Positions 9,070-16,482 of a stretch of 52,102 bases of DNA are shown in pieces (the stretch's first letter is position 1; each line of letters begins with the position of its first letter). Source of the stretch: Candidatus Falkowbacteria bacterium CG1_02_37_21. GTDB taxonomy: Bacteria > Patescibacteriota > Patescibacteriia > Patescibacteriales > UBA12465. The notes beneath the pieces are model-generated. The model did no database searches. It had not been told where the DNA came from and worked only from the letters and a program-made list of their open reading frames with translations. The stretch is taken from contig MNUT01000002.1 in assembly GCA_001871165.1 (NCBI GenBank), forward strand, positions 1 to 52,102, written 5' to 3'. A program made the translations under genes and the position numbers.

Positions 9070-9272
9070 AATACTATTTTATCATTTTTATGAAAGGCTA
9101 CCAAGCTAAAAGTGAAACTGACAACAGACTAGCTCTTTTATAGAATAAAAACCTAACAAAGTAAAGCTATATCTCTTCAAACTCAACTTGACAAGAGCAA
9201 ATTTATGTGTAAAAATAATTTGAACTAACTAGTCGTTCATTCACAATTCATCAACCAAACAAGGAAAGATCT
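9070..9272. other. Intergenic stretch, no gene seen
   Basis: This stretch separates the divergent NERD gene and the 139-aa gene. I see no RNA gene or strong repeat. It must hold both promoters, but I cannot assign them convincingly. Confidence 0.5.
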
Positions 9273-9692
9273 ATGAAAAAAACTAGACCAAATCCAAATG
9301 AAGATTTTTCAAAAATTACTCTTGCTGTTGTGCCTCCTCCCAGGATTGTATGTCCATTATGCCATGGTTGCTTAGCAACTCATGACACAAGTGCTGTTTA
9401 CTACACAGCGAAAAAGGGGCATATTAATAAAACAATCGCTGCTCATTATTACTGCTTGCATGAGCTAAAAAAAACGCCAAACAGTTATTTTGGTGATGTA
9501 AAGTTGTCGGCGGCGATGCCGAAAAATTATAGTTTAGAAAGTTATTTGCGAGAGTTAAAAGAAGTTCTTTTGCCTAAACAAATAGGTAATCCTAGGGTGG
9601 AAAGAACACTACAAATTGTTCAAGCTCTATTTTTCGAAGGCTTTCATGAATCCTTCGTAAAAATGTTTTTCATCGCAAAAAAAATCATGTGA
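9273..9692 (+). CDS. Hypothetical protein with a CPLCHGC motif
   Basis: 139 aa, not recognised. A Shine-Dalgarno-like AAGGAAAG lies 4 nt before the ATG. A short N-terminal lead is followed by CPLCHGC (28-34) and, about 30 residues on, HYYCLHEL, so a C-x2-C...H/C metal site is possible. The C-terminal half is predicted helical (YSLESYLRELKEVLLPKQ; IVQALFFEGFHESFVKMFF). The gene ends just after an A8 run (9677-9684). An alternative frame there would add about 22 Lys-rich residues and end at a TAA near 9753. It is monocistronic with its own terminator. No function is proposed. Confidence 0.6.
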   Translation: MKKTRPNPNEDFSKITLAVVPPPRIVCPLCHGCLATHDTSAVYYTAKKGHINKTIAAHYYCLHELKKTPNSYFGDVKLSAAMPKNYSLESYLRELKEVLLPKQIGNPRVERTLQIVQALFFEGFHESFVKMFFIAKKIM

Positions 9693-9760
9693 ATATTAAA
9701 AAGAAGGTTGACGAAAAAATCGTCAAAGAAATAAAAACAATTTTTAAGCCATAACCCTGC

Positions 9761-9793
9761 ACCCGTTCATTAATTTTGAACGGGTCTTTTTTT
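9761..9793 (+). terminator. Terminator after the 139-aa gene
   Basis: ACCCGTTC pairs with GAACGGGT and is followed by CTTTTTTT. It may also serve the convergent gene ending at 9792. Confidence 0.9.
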
Positions 9794-10355
9794 AAATAAT
9801 ACTCAAGTTTATTTTCTTTAATTCCCTTCTCAATGCCAGATAGCCCGGTTTTTCTTTAGCCACTAACTGCCAAAATTTAGCAGAATGATTCATCTCACCC
9901 AGGTGACAAAGCTCATGCACAATTATATAATCACTTAACTCCGGTGGTAAAAAAATCAAACGATAATTAAAATTAAGATTTTTTAAACGAGAACAACTGC
10001 CCCAGCGAGTTGATTGATTTCTAATACTAAAACGCCGGAATTTAAAAGCATAATTTTTATTTAAAACTGCTATTCTATTTCTAACTAGTTCCTCGGCTTG
10101 AGCTTTATATTGTTTATATTCCGAACCATCATCTAAAACTGGAGCCGGCAAATTTTTAAAATAATCCTGTTTCTTCAAAATCCAATCGGCATGTTCATTA
10201 ATAAAATGCAGCACCATTTTCTGACTAATATATAGAGGAGCACTCACCCTAACTGTGGTGTCACGACGAATAGTCAAACGTAAACGCCTGAAACGTCTAT
10301 GTCTGTTAAAAATATATTTTATTGTTCTCCCTTGAATTTTTAATTCTGACTCCAT
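9792..10355 (-). CDS. YgjP-like (DUF45/WLM-type) zinc metallopeptidase
   Basis: About 187 aa from the ATG at 10355; the frame can be extended 6 codons to a TTG, but GGAG 12 nt before this ATG favours it. The family core is visible: YIFNRHRRFRRLRLTIRRD near the N-terminus, WGSCSRLKNLNFNYRLIFLP, then the zinc motif HELCHLGEMNHSAKFW (two His and Glu of HExxH plus a downstream His). Proteins of this group are called YgjP-like metallopeptidases and are often found near restriction systems or as solitary genes; substrates are unknown. Confidence 0.85.
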   Translation of the reverse strand: MESELKIQGRTIKYIFNRHRRFRRLRLTIRRDTTVRVSAPLYISQKMVLHFINEHADWILKKQDYFKNLPAPVLDDGSEYKQYKAQAEELVRNRIAVLNKNYAFKFRRFSIRNQSTRWGSCSRLKNLNFNYRLIFLPPELSDYIIVHELCHLGEMNHSAKFWQLVAKEKPGYLALRRELKKINLSII

Positions 10356-10389
10356 AAATATTAAGCACTCCAAGTTCTTAACAACATCT

Positions 10390-10631
10390 AAATCATAGCA
10401 TAAAAAAAACCACTAACTCATAGAATTTAAAAGTGCATTGTCTGCGAGGATTTATTTCAACCCACTTTTAGTGTTTTTTTCGCTTGTCGCTACTAAAAAC
10501 AAATCTATAAGTTAATGGCAACCTTAATTCACTTCCCTAACTAACACATTCACAACTCCAAGGGGTGACAGAATCGGTCAGCTTTCCATCACGAATAATT
10601 AGATATTATTGTAAGCACTATTATTTGTCAA
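10390..10631 (-). ncRNA. Candidate ~200-nt non-coding RNA with promoter and terminator
   Basis: Within a 570-bp gene-free stretch the minus strand has TTGACA (10626-10631), 17 nt, TAATAT (10603-10608). Downstream lies a GTGA...TCAC hairpin, then a long segment with no ORF, and a terminal fold (minus CACTAA/TTAGTG plus TAAAAGTG/CACTTTTA, 10411-10473) ending in TTTTTTT (about 10402-10408). Transcript about 10596 to 10400. It is not a tRNA, tmRNA, SRP RNA or RNase P RNA that I recognise. Confidence 0.35.
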
Positions 10632-10942
10632 TGACTCTATGGGTTGTCTCTATGGGTTGCGTGACTAGGTTTTAGTCGTATAAAAAAGCCCCATACAAGT
10701 CGGGGCTTAGACTTTAAGTGGCTTAATTAGTTTAGTAGCTTTTGGATTTTTCTGGTTGGAAAACTTGCCTAAGGCAAGCCGACGACAAAAAAGTTCGTTC
10801 AAGGCACTCAAAACATTGAGTGCTTTTATTTTTATAAAATAAGGCTCAACTGTGATAATATAAAATTACCATGGTTAAACGATATTGCTATTTAACCTGA
10901 TAAAGAGTTAAAGTATTAATAATATTCATAATTATAAGTGCT
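10632..10942. other. Gene-free stretch with two terminator hairpins and a short tandem repeat
   Basis: It holds a 13-nt-period duplication of TCTATGGGTTG (near 10635-10660), a minus-strand terminator hairpin AAGCCCC/GGGGCTT (10686-10708, then TTTTTT), a CTTGCC/GGCAAG palindrome near 10769-10783, and a plus-strand terminator GCACTCA/TGAGTGC (10804-10823, then TTTT). I see no ORF. The two terminators imply transcripts from outside or small RNAs. Confidence 0.45.
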
Positions 10943-11917
10943 ATGTTTTTCGTCTATATTCTGTTGCTCATTATTGCTTCCGGCTGGTTTTCCGGCATGG
11001 AGATTGCTCTGTTTTCCTTGACTCCAGGCAGCGTAAAATCTCTGGTTATAGCCAAGAAAGTTAATGCCAAGATCGTGCAGCAGGTTTTGAGCCACAAAAA
11101 GCGACTGCTAGTAATTCTCTTGCTCGGCAATAATGTCGTTAACGTTCTGATTGCTTCTATGACTAGCTTATGGGTGAATGAGAGATTTTCTAATGGCGCC
11201 TTAGGTATAGCGACCGGAGCAGTTACCATGTTGATTTTAATATTTGGCGAAATGTTTCCCAAAGCCTTCTGTCAGGCGCGAGCAGAAAAGATGGCTTTGT
11301 TGTTTGTGCCAATAATTAGATTTTTAGAAATAATTCTATACCCCATAGTTTTTCCTTTAGAAAAATTATTGATTTTAATGACGGGTAATAAAAAGCGAGC
11401 TCTAGTTTCCGAGCAGGAATTTCGCGCTTTAAGTAGAATCGCTGTGGAGCACGGCGTTCTGGATTTTAACGAACACGAGATGATTATGAATATTTTGGAA
11501 TTCGGTGATACTCCGGCTAAAACAATTATGACACCGCGCTATAAACTATCTATCGTTAACGGTGAAGCGGAGATAGATCAGATTGCCTATTTCATGGCTA
11601 AGGAGGGTTATAGTCGTTATCCGGTCTATAAAAACCAGGAAGACAACATTATTGGCTACATACATCTTATAGATGTCATGAAAGTACTTAATAGTGATAA
11701 CAGACAAGACGAATTAGCTAAATATATTAGCCCCATCATTAAAGTTGATGAGAATATAAAAATTTATAGTGTCTTTAAAAAGATGATAAAAAAGCGGACA
11801 CATGTGGCCGCTATCTATCGTGATAAGGACAAGCTCGTCGGCCTGATAACGCTAGAAGACATTTTAGAGGAGATAGTGGGAGAGATAGAAGATGAAAATG
11901 ATAATGAGAGAAGTTGA
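10943..11917 (+). CDS. CNNM/CorC-family membrane protein (DUF21 plus CBS pair)
   Basis: 324 aa. Residues 1-~150 form a DUF21/CNNM transmembrane domain (several helices, GWFSGMEIALFSL at the start). A linker with DFNEHEMIMNILEFGDTPAKTIMTPR follows, then two CBS motifs (about 190-305; MAKEGYSRYPVYKNQEDNIIGYIHLIDVM and RTHVAAIYRDKDKLVGLITLEDILEEIVGEI). Members transport or regulate Mg2+ or other divalent cations; older annotation calls them hemolysin C-like. The family's C-terminal CorC_HlyC domain is absent. It is monocistronic, with a terminator at 11998-12022. Confidence 0.88.
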   Translation: MFFVYILLLIIASGWFSGMEIALFSLTPGSVKSLVIAKKVNAKIVQQVLSHKKRLLVILLLGNNVVNVLIASMTSLWVNERFSNGALGIATGAVTMLILIFGEMFPKAFCQARAEKMALLFVPIIRFLEIILYPIVFPLEKLLILMTGNKKRALVSEQEFRALSRIAVEHGVLDFNEHEMIMNILEFGDTPAKTIMTPRYKLSIVNGEAEIDQIAYFMAKEGYSRYPVYKNQEDNIIGYIHLIDVMKVLNSDNRQDELAKYISPIIKVDENIKIYSVFKKMIKKRTHVAAIYRDKDKLVGLITLEDILEEIVGEIEDENDNERS

Positions 11918-11997
11918 GGGGGGAGGTAGGTGTGAGGGGCTGAGTTGCAAGGGGCGGATTTAGCTTTGGTTAAATATTAATAATTTTTTGATGTTAA

Positions 11998-12022
11998 AAA
12001 ACAGCCTGGGACGGCTGTTTTT
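11998..12022 (+). terminator. Terminator after the CNNM gene
   Basis: AACAGCC pairs with GGCTGTT, followed by TTT. Confidence 0.75.
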
Positions 12023-12055
12023 GGTTGGAGCTCCTTTTGCAGTTTGGCCATAAAT

Positions 12056-12121
12056 TTAAGATTTCTTTAAAACATTAACTATTCCTTTATCTGCATTAAC
12101 TTCTAAAAAATCACCAATTAT
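12056..12121 (-). pseudogene. Relic of a PEP-utilising enzyme C-terminus
   Basis: Just after the stop of the DUF6941-like gene, in another frame, about 20 codons read GDFLEVNADKGIVNVLKK and then stop. This matches the last strand pair of the mobile swivelling domain of PEP synthase/PPDK-type proteins (G-D-x-V-E-V-D-A-x-x-G-I-V). No start or upstream part exists, so it is a 3' stump left when the toxin-antitoxin segment was inserted or the rest was lost. Confidence 0.5.
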
Positions 12122-12573
12122 TTACTACTTTGATTATTATCTAATATTTTATAAGATAAATTAATATCCAGGGGCGTCTCTGAGGCAACTTCAAATTTAG
12201 CACCTTTTTTTTGCAATACTTTATAATAATATCTTCCTCCTTCAGTTATCTGTATACCTTGTATGTTCGTTATACTTCTTAGCCTCTTTTCGCCCTTTCC
12301 CGCTTTTAAAGTAACGAGAAATTCATTTAAAATTTTTCCTTTAGGATCAACAAGGTCTATTTTTATTTCAGTTAAATTATCTTTTGAACTATCCTTTATA
12401 ATCCAGAAACTAATGATTTGGAGGTTAAAGGGAATAACTAATTTGTCACTTTTAGGCATTTTGTCTTTATCAATCGTTAATTGTATTTCTTCAACACAAT
12501 TAAACAAGCTGAGGAGATTCGTTTGAGCATCTATCGATGATTTTTCACAAATTATTGACCAAATGTTTTTCAT
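12118..12573 (-). CDS. Conserved hypothetical, DUF6941-like
   Basis: 151 aa with no membrane segment. The N-terminus MKNIWSIICEKSSIDAQTNLLSLFNCVEEI and the predicted beta-rich middle (IPFNLQIISFWI, EIKIDLVDPKGKILNEF) resemble DUF6941, small proteins often found near phage or toxin-antitoxin genes; the assignment is from memory and uncertain. It begins 12 nt after the antitoxin stop and is clearly in the same operon. Its function is unknown. An accessory to the toxin-antitoxin pair is a reasonable guess only. Confidence 0.55.
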   Translation of the reverse strand: MKNIWSIICEKSSIDAQTNLLSLFNCVEEIQLTIDKDKMPKSDKLVIPFNLQIISFWIIKDSSKDNLTEIKIDLVDPKGKILNEFLVTLKAGKGEKRLRSITNIQGIQITEGGRYYYKVLQKKGAKFEVASETPLDINLSYKILDNNQSSK

Positions 12574-12584
12574 ATTTTTATTAT

Positions 12585-12995
12585 TTATTTAGTGGATATA
12601 TTATAAGCTTCATGTAATAAAACATTATCCTTCACCCTATCAACAGTGTTACTTGTCGTCTCGCTGCCTACAAATACAATGTTATATGGGATATTAAAAT
12701 CTAAAATACTACTCCAATTTTTATAACTAAAATTTAAAACACTCGCTATTCGATTAAGCAATGCGAAGCCAATATTAACATCTCCATTTTCAACTTTTGA
12801 AATAACCTTTTGGGTAGTTTGGGCTTCTTTAGCTAATTTTTGCTGGCTCATGCTTAAAATTTCTCTAGCGTTATAAATTTCAACTCCTAATTTAATCCTT
12901 TCTTTGGCCTCTTTTGAGTATTGCTCAAAATATTTGCCTTTTCTGGCCTCAGCGATTGGGTCAATTTGCACTTTTTTGTTATTAATATTTTTCAT
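12585..12995 (-). CDS. XRE-type helix-turn-helix antitoxin (HigA-like)
   Basis: 136 aa. A central Cro/CI-type HTH (LGVEIYNAREILSMSQQKLAKEAQTTQKVISKVENGDVNIGFALLNRIASVLN, about 34-87) is preceded by a linker and followed by a C-terminal arm (NIVFVGSETTSNTVDRVKDNVLLHEAYN). It overlaps the upstream toxin gene by 14 nt, the usual toxin-first order of higBA. It should bind the toxin and repress the operon from its own promoter. Confidence 0.8.
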   Translation of the reverse strand: MKNINNKKVQIDPIAEARKGKYFEQYSKEAKERIKLGVEIYNAREILSMSQQKLAKEAQTTQKVISKVENGDVNIGFALLNRIASVLNFSYKNWSSILDFNIPYNIVFVGSETTSNTVDRVKDNVLLHEAYNISTK

Positions 12996-13284
12996 AGTTT
13001 TGCGGATTTAATTTAAAAATATTTAAATATTTTTCGCCAATCTTATTTTGTTTCTCTACCATTTTCTTTTCTCTATCCGTGGTGTAACTAGCAGGCTTTT
13101 CAAAAGCATGAAGAAGAACTATTTTTTGCTGATGTCGAAAATAAAGAATTCTAATTACTGTGTTTGCATCTTTCGGATTTAATATTTCAAAACAACTGTA
13201 ACCATGTAGTGGTTTTGAAATCGGGGGAGTCGGTCTGCCTTCATTACATGTAACGTGCTGTATCTTAGCATCTATATCGGCCAA
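12982..13284 (-). CDS. HigB/Gp49-family (RelE-fold) toxin
   Basis: 100 aa. The family core is visible: KPLHGYSCFEI, then VIRILYFRHQQKIVLLHAFEKPASYTTDREKKMVEKQNK, as in phage-derived Gp49/HigB toxins. These are ribosome-dependent mRNA interferases. The start is not fixed by a ribosome binding site. It is the first gene of toxin-antitoxin-DUF6941-like, 140 nt behind a consensus promoter. Confidence 0.8.
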   Translation of the reverse strand: MADIDAKIQHVTCNEGRPTPPISKPLHGYSCFEILNPKDANTVIRILYFRHQQKIVLLHAFEKPASYTTDREKKMVEKQNKIGEKYLNIFKLNPQNYEKY

Positions 13285-13433
13285 TATTTTCTATTTTCTC
13301 TTAGTAACAGTCTATTTATCTTCTTGGTTTGTTAAATATTGTTTTAAATATTTTTTTACTGGACAGATTTTTGAAACTATATCATAAAAATAAACTATTT
13401 CCATATACACATGATTAGATTGATCACTATCTC

Positions 13434-13461
13434 ATTATACCCTATTGGATATAATTGTCAA
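13434..13461 (-). promoter_or_regulatory. Promoter of the toxin-antitoxin operon
   Basis: TTGACA (13456-13461), 16 nt, TATAAT (13434-13439). The leader of about 140 nt to the toxin gene is very AT-rich and holds no clear ORF. Just upstream a minus-strand terminator-like hairpin (13472-13500, AGCCTTTCC with GGGAGGGCT) insulates it. Confidence 0.6.
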
Positions 13462-13540
13462 TATCAAATACAAAAGCCCTCCCAAAATGGAAAGGCTCTT
13501 GTAAACACTGGGAGTTATAAATTTATAAATACCCTATACG

Positions 13541-13757
13541 GAGCGGGTAACGGGAATTTCGCCCTCGCCGGCCGCCGGAATTGCGGCCGGCTCACTTGTC
13601 CTGGGTCAGCGCTAAGCATCCCCCGGATGCTTAGCGACGCTCGCCCGCTCGTTCCGGCTTCCGCCGTTCCCTCGCGTCTCGCTTCTGACCTGTTCGATTC
13701 CCGTAAACTAACACAGCAAAAATAAAAACACAGGATAAAATCCTGTGTTTTTATTTG
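13541..13757 (-). mobile_element. Structured mini-element A (217 bp), repeat-flanked at the tRNA-Gly site
   Basis: The unit is bounded by copies of the tRNA-Gly 3' end: GGAGCGGGTAACGGGAAT at 13540-13557 and again from 13757. Inside, on the plus strand, are an outer helix ACGGGAAT/ATTCCCGT, hairpin 1 (GGCCG/CGGCC type, near 13567-13590), a helix GGTCAG/CTGACC enclosing hairpin 2 (CGCTAAGCATCC/GGATGCTTAGCG, 12 bp) and hairpin 3 (CGGC-TTCC-GCCG), and finally a terminator hairpin (13724-13752). It is strikingly GC-rich against its AT-rich surroundings and codes for nothing convincing. A second copy of the same architecture lies at 45459-45680. Confidence 0.6.
13724..13752 (-). terminator. Terminator hairpin of mini-element A
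   Basis: AAAACACAGGAT pairs with ATCCTGTGTTTT, with A/T runs on both sides. Before the 7.1-kb element arrived it would have lain directly downstream of tRNA-Gly on the minus strand. Confidence 0.7.
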
Positions 13758-13778
13758 GAGCGGGTAACGGGAATCGAA
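13758..13778. repeat. Left attachment-site repeat (21 bp)
   Basis: Identical to 20870-20890. The first 17-18 bp also occur at 13540-13557, so three copies of the tRNA-Gly end bracket two units in tandem. Confidence 0.85.
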
Positions 13779-13899
13779 AGGATAGGAACTATTTTTATAA
13801 TTTATTAAATAGTAGATAAATTTCTTTAATGTTAGAAATTTTTTCACATTTTCTAAGTTATCAGTTTTTATCTGAAATAATGGCTATTTACCACCTTTA

Positions 13900-13936
13900 C
13901 GTCACAATAGCGTCACACTTTATTTGTGAGGCGACA
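13900..13936. promoter_or_regulatory. Candidate integrase arm-type sites, left end
   Basis: CGTCACAA (13900), CGTCACAC (13911) and an inverted TTGTGAGGCGACA (13924-13936) share the core of the TGTCACAA repeats near the other end of the element (20746-20774). This is the layout expected for arm sites of a lambda-type recombinase. Confidence 0.45.
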
Positions 13937-13976
13937 ATATAGGAAGGGTGGTAGTAGTCATTCCTAAACTCATAGT

Positions 13977-14894
13977 TTAAATAATATAATTTAATATTCC
14001 CTTTTCAATCATTTCTAAACTAAAAATATAATCATTATGATTAAAGGCCTCTCTTAACGGCCTCGACGTTGATTTCCATCCGTTACCATCAGTAATCCAA
14101 ACAAATTTATATTGGCCATTTAAAACATTAAATAAATCCCTGTATTCACCGGCCGTTGATTTTAACTTTGAACCGCCACCACCATAAAAATTTGTTTCAA
14201 AAATTACTATATCTTTACCGGTGTTTATAACATAATCATAACGTCTAGAAGATTTATCAACCGGCACATCAAAACCCCATTCACTTTTTATTTTTTCCGA
14301 AGTTGCTTCTTTCAAATATTTAAAACCTTTAGTTTTACAAATATCGGCTATAAAAAAGCCGACAATATCTTCCATGGAATGGCCACCTCTATTTTTACGG
14401 CCGTTGCTATCAAGACCGGCCTCTACGCCAATCATATAATCAACCAGATTTTTAATTTTTTGGGAAATGATTAAATCTTTAAGGCCAGTTTCTTTTACAA
14501 ATAATAAATACTTATCAATATCTTTATCGGTTACCGCCTCTTTAGAAAAATCATAATCCTCATAAACTAGCTTTTTCTTTTTATAATCAACTAGAATTTT
14601 AAATTGATTTGTATTACCACCATCACGAACGACTAAAGCCGGAATAACTTTGATAATTTCTGGATTTTGTTTAACTAAAAACTTAAATTCTTTATCAAAA
14701 TCATCTTTGCCAATTAAATAATTAAGATTATTTAAAGCAATTTCTATTTTTCTGGTGTTTGTAAAAACTTTTTCCCAATTTACGAAATAAGACCAAAGCA
14801 TATTGCTTGGCTTGAGATTATTTAAAAAATAATCGAATACCTCGTCCTCGTTTTTACATCCCAAAACTTCATTATAAAATTTAAGAAATTTCAT
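13977..14894 (-). CDS. DpnII/MboI-family type II restriction endonuclease
   Basis: 305 aa. The N-terminal half matches DpnII: WSYFVNWEKVFTNTRKIEIALNNLNYLIGKDDFDKEFKFLVKQNPEIIKVIPALVVRDG, and a later conserved block contains DYVINTGKDIVIFETNFYGGGGSKLKSTAGEYRDL. Within that, D..E-T-N is the likely catalytic region. DpnII enzymes cut unmethylated GATC, so GATC is inferred as the target. It lies 4 nt downstream of the methyltransferase gene and is co-transcribed with it. As cargo of a mobile element it would favour retention and exclude unmodified DNA. Confidence 0.88.
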   Translation of the reverse strand: MKFLKFYNEVLGCKNEDEVFDYFLNNLKPSNMLWSYFVNWEKVFTNTRKIEIALNNLNYLIGKDDFDKEFKFLVKQNPEIIKVIPALVVRDGGNTNQFKILVDYKKKKLVYEDYDFSKEAVTDKDIDKYLLFVKETGLKDLIISQKIKNLVDYMIGVEAGLDSNGRKNRGGHSMEDIVGFFIADICKTKGFKYLKEATSEKIKSEWGFDVPVDKSSRRYDYVINTGKDIVIFETNFYGGGGSKLKSTAGEYRDLFNVLNGQYKFVWITDGNGWKSTSRPLREAFNHNDYIFSLEMIEKGILNYII

Positions 14895-14898
14895 AAAT

Positions 14899-15759
14899 TT
14901 ACTTAATTAAATCCTTATATCTCTTAACTGACAATTCTAAATAATTTTTTTCTAAATCAATACCAATAAATTTTCTATCGTTAAGAGCGCAGGCTAAACC
15001 AGTCGTTGAAGAACCCGTAAATGGGTCGATGACTAAATCACCTTTGTTGGTACTAGCCATAACAATACGAACCAATAGATCTATTGGCTTTTGTGTCGGG
15101 TGCTTACCAAACTTCTTTTCGGTAGGTTTCGGCGTCCCCATAGACCAAACACTGCGCATTTGCAGATTTGGCTTTTTTAAAAAGTCTTCTGGCCAATTAC
15201 CATTTTTCATTAAGTCATAATTAAACTTATGTTTAGTGGTTATTGGTTTTCCGGTTTTAGGATGGACTAATTCTTTTCTCGCCCAGATCAAAGTTTCATG
15301 ACTGGCCGTAAAAAAGCGACAGCTTAAATTTGGTGAAGCATTGGGTTTAAACCAGGCAATATCGTTTAAGATGTGAAACTTGCTAACTTGGAGAGCGAAA
15401 CCGCATTGATAGATAGAGTGATAGGTGCCGGAAATCCAAATTGTGCCTCCTGGCTTTAATACTCTATGGCAAGCCTTAATCCAGGCTAATTGAAACTCAA
15501 AGTCTTTCTTTAGACCATTACTGACGTCCCATTCGCCTTTATTAACGCTAACCATCCGCCCAGCGTGAACGGAAAAACCACCATTAGATAATAAATAAGG
15601 TGGATCAGCGAATATCATATCAACCGAGTTCTCTGGCAAAGTAGCTAAAAATTCCAAGCTATTGGCCTGGTACAATTTAAAGTCTTTATCTTTAAAAAAT
15701 GGATCTAACATTTTTTTGCTTTTTTTCTTAGTTTTTATAGCCTTTTTTGAGGTAGTCAT
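14899..15759 (-). CDS. Site-specific DNA methyltransferase (DpnA-like, beta class)
   Basis: 286 aa. The order of motifs is DPPY (about 51-54, FADPPYLLSNGG) before the AdoMet-binding FxGxx segment (about 245-255, DPFTGSSTTGLAC), i.e. beta class. WSMGTPKPTEKKFGKHPTQKP is a typical target-recognition neighbour. Such enzymes methylate adenine N6 or cytosine N4; with a DpnII partner, GATC adenine methylation is inferred. The classical DpnII locus has two methylases (DpnM and DpnA); only the DpnA-like one is present. The N-terminus is Lys-rich. It is 4 nt upstream of the endonuclease. Confidence 0.88.
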   Translation of the reverse strand: MTTSKKAIKTKKKSKKMLDPFFKDKDFKLYQANSLEFLATLPENSVDMIFADPPYLLSNGGFSVHAGRMVSVNKGEWDVSNGLKKDFEFQLAWIKACHRVLKPGGTIWISGTYHSIYQCGFALQVSKFHILNDIAWFKPNASPNLSCRFFTASHETLIWARKELVHPKTGKPITTKHKFNYDLMKNGNWPEDFLKKPNLQMRSVWSMGTPKPTEKKFGKHPTQKPIDLLVRIVMASTNKGDLVIDPFTGSSTTGLACALNDRKFIGIDLEKNYLELSVKRYKDLIK

Positions 15760-15894
15760 ATTATAGCAAATTGGATATGAAGAAAAGATAAAGTCCTATT
15801 CTCTGGCCTAATTTTACGATTTTTTTAGCCAAAAGTCAAAATAATAAAGGGGGCTATTAAACCCCCTTTAGTACCGAACTGTCAAAAACCAACC

Positions 15895-16200
15895 CTATTT
15901 AGTTATGGGCAAATTTAGGGGGCATTGATTTAGTGAAAGTAAGTTATTATTCCAGTCACCATCACTATACGTTCTAAGAAATGGATATCTTCCATCGTTT
16001 GGACGCACAACGCCGACATCAGACCTTTTATTATTTATTGGGTCTAATACATAAAAAGTGTTAGTTTTTTCGTCAATGCTTTTTATTACGGCTTCACGAG
16101 TCCACATCCAATTATTACTGGGATTCCCCACGTGAGTAATATGTTCGTGTGGACTGTTTCTATCAGGTTTTCTAATACAAGTAATTTGGCAATCTGCCAT
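15895..16200 (-). CDS. DUF3892 domain protein
   Basis: 101 aa. The family pattern is clear from start to end: MADCQITCIRKPDRNSPHEHITHVG, then W.WTREAVIKSIDEKTNTFYV, and LRTYSDGDWNNNLLSLNQCP. DUF3892 proteins are small cytosolic proteins of unknown function, common on mobile elements and beside restriction systems. It lies 135 nt upstream of the methyltransferase on the same strand. Confidence 0.8.
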   Translation of the reverse strand: MADCQITCIRKPDRNSPHEHITHVGNPSNNWMWTREAVIKSIDEKTNTFYVLDPINNKRSDVGVVRPNDGRYPFLRTYSDGDWNNNLLSLNQCPLNLPITK

Positions 16201-16224
16201 ATATTTTTAAATTAATTTATTAAA

Positions 16225-16317
16225 TTTGCTAAGATCTGAAAAACCTGTTATACTTTTTTTGCAATGAAGTAAATTAGGAAAAACACGTCATCTTAACTGG
16301 TGCTACGTGTTTTTTTG
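16225..16317 (+). ncRNA. Candidate small RNA 1 of the integrative element
   Basis: TTGCTA (near 16227), 17 nt, TATACT (near 16250), then about 60 nt with no usable ORF ending in the terminator AAAACACGT/ACGTGTTTTTTT (16281-16317). It contains the box AAATTAGGA that recurs in the next candidate. Confidence 0.35.
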
Positions 16318-16348
16318 ATCATAGAATTTTAGTATCATATTGATATGT

Positions 16349-16482
16349 TGACTTAATTAATTAAAACTATTAATATTGAATTAACAAAAAGCCATATAAA
16401 AAATTAGGATTTTCCTGATTTCTTGGCTTTCTGGCGAAAAGTAGACCTTATTGCTTTCCACGGCGCAAGGTCTATTTTTTTA
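16349..16482 (+). ncRNA. Candidate small RNA 2 of the integrative element
   Basis: TTGACT (near 16349), 17 nt, TAATAT (near 16372). The ~105-nt product would fold as AGCCA...TGGCT enclosing AATTAGGA/TCCTGATT, then a terminator TAGACCTT/AAGGTCTA with a T7 run (16446-16482). No ORF. It faces the 3' end of the gene ending at 16480, so a convergent terminator with a fortuitous promoter is the alternative. Confidence 0.4.

Noticed and set aside
10560-10610. RNase P RNA end (GGTCAGCTTTCC resembles the 3' end)
   Set aside because: None of the conserved internal RNase P core blocks follow on either strand.
13411-13847. Overlapping ORFs of 104 and 110 aa on both strands
   Set aside because: They cover the GC-rich hairpins of mini-element A; the palindromic sequence keeps frames open by chance and the peptides have no domain character.
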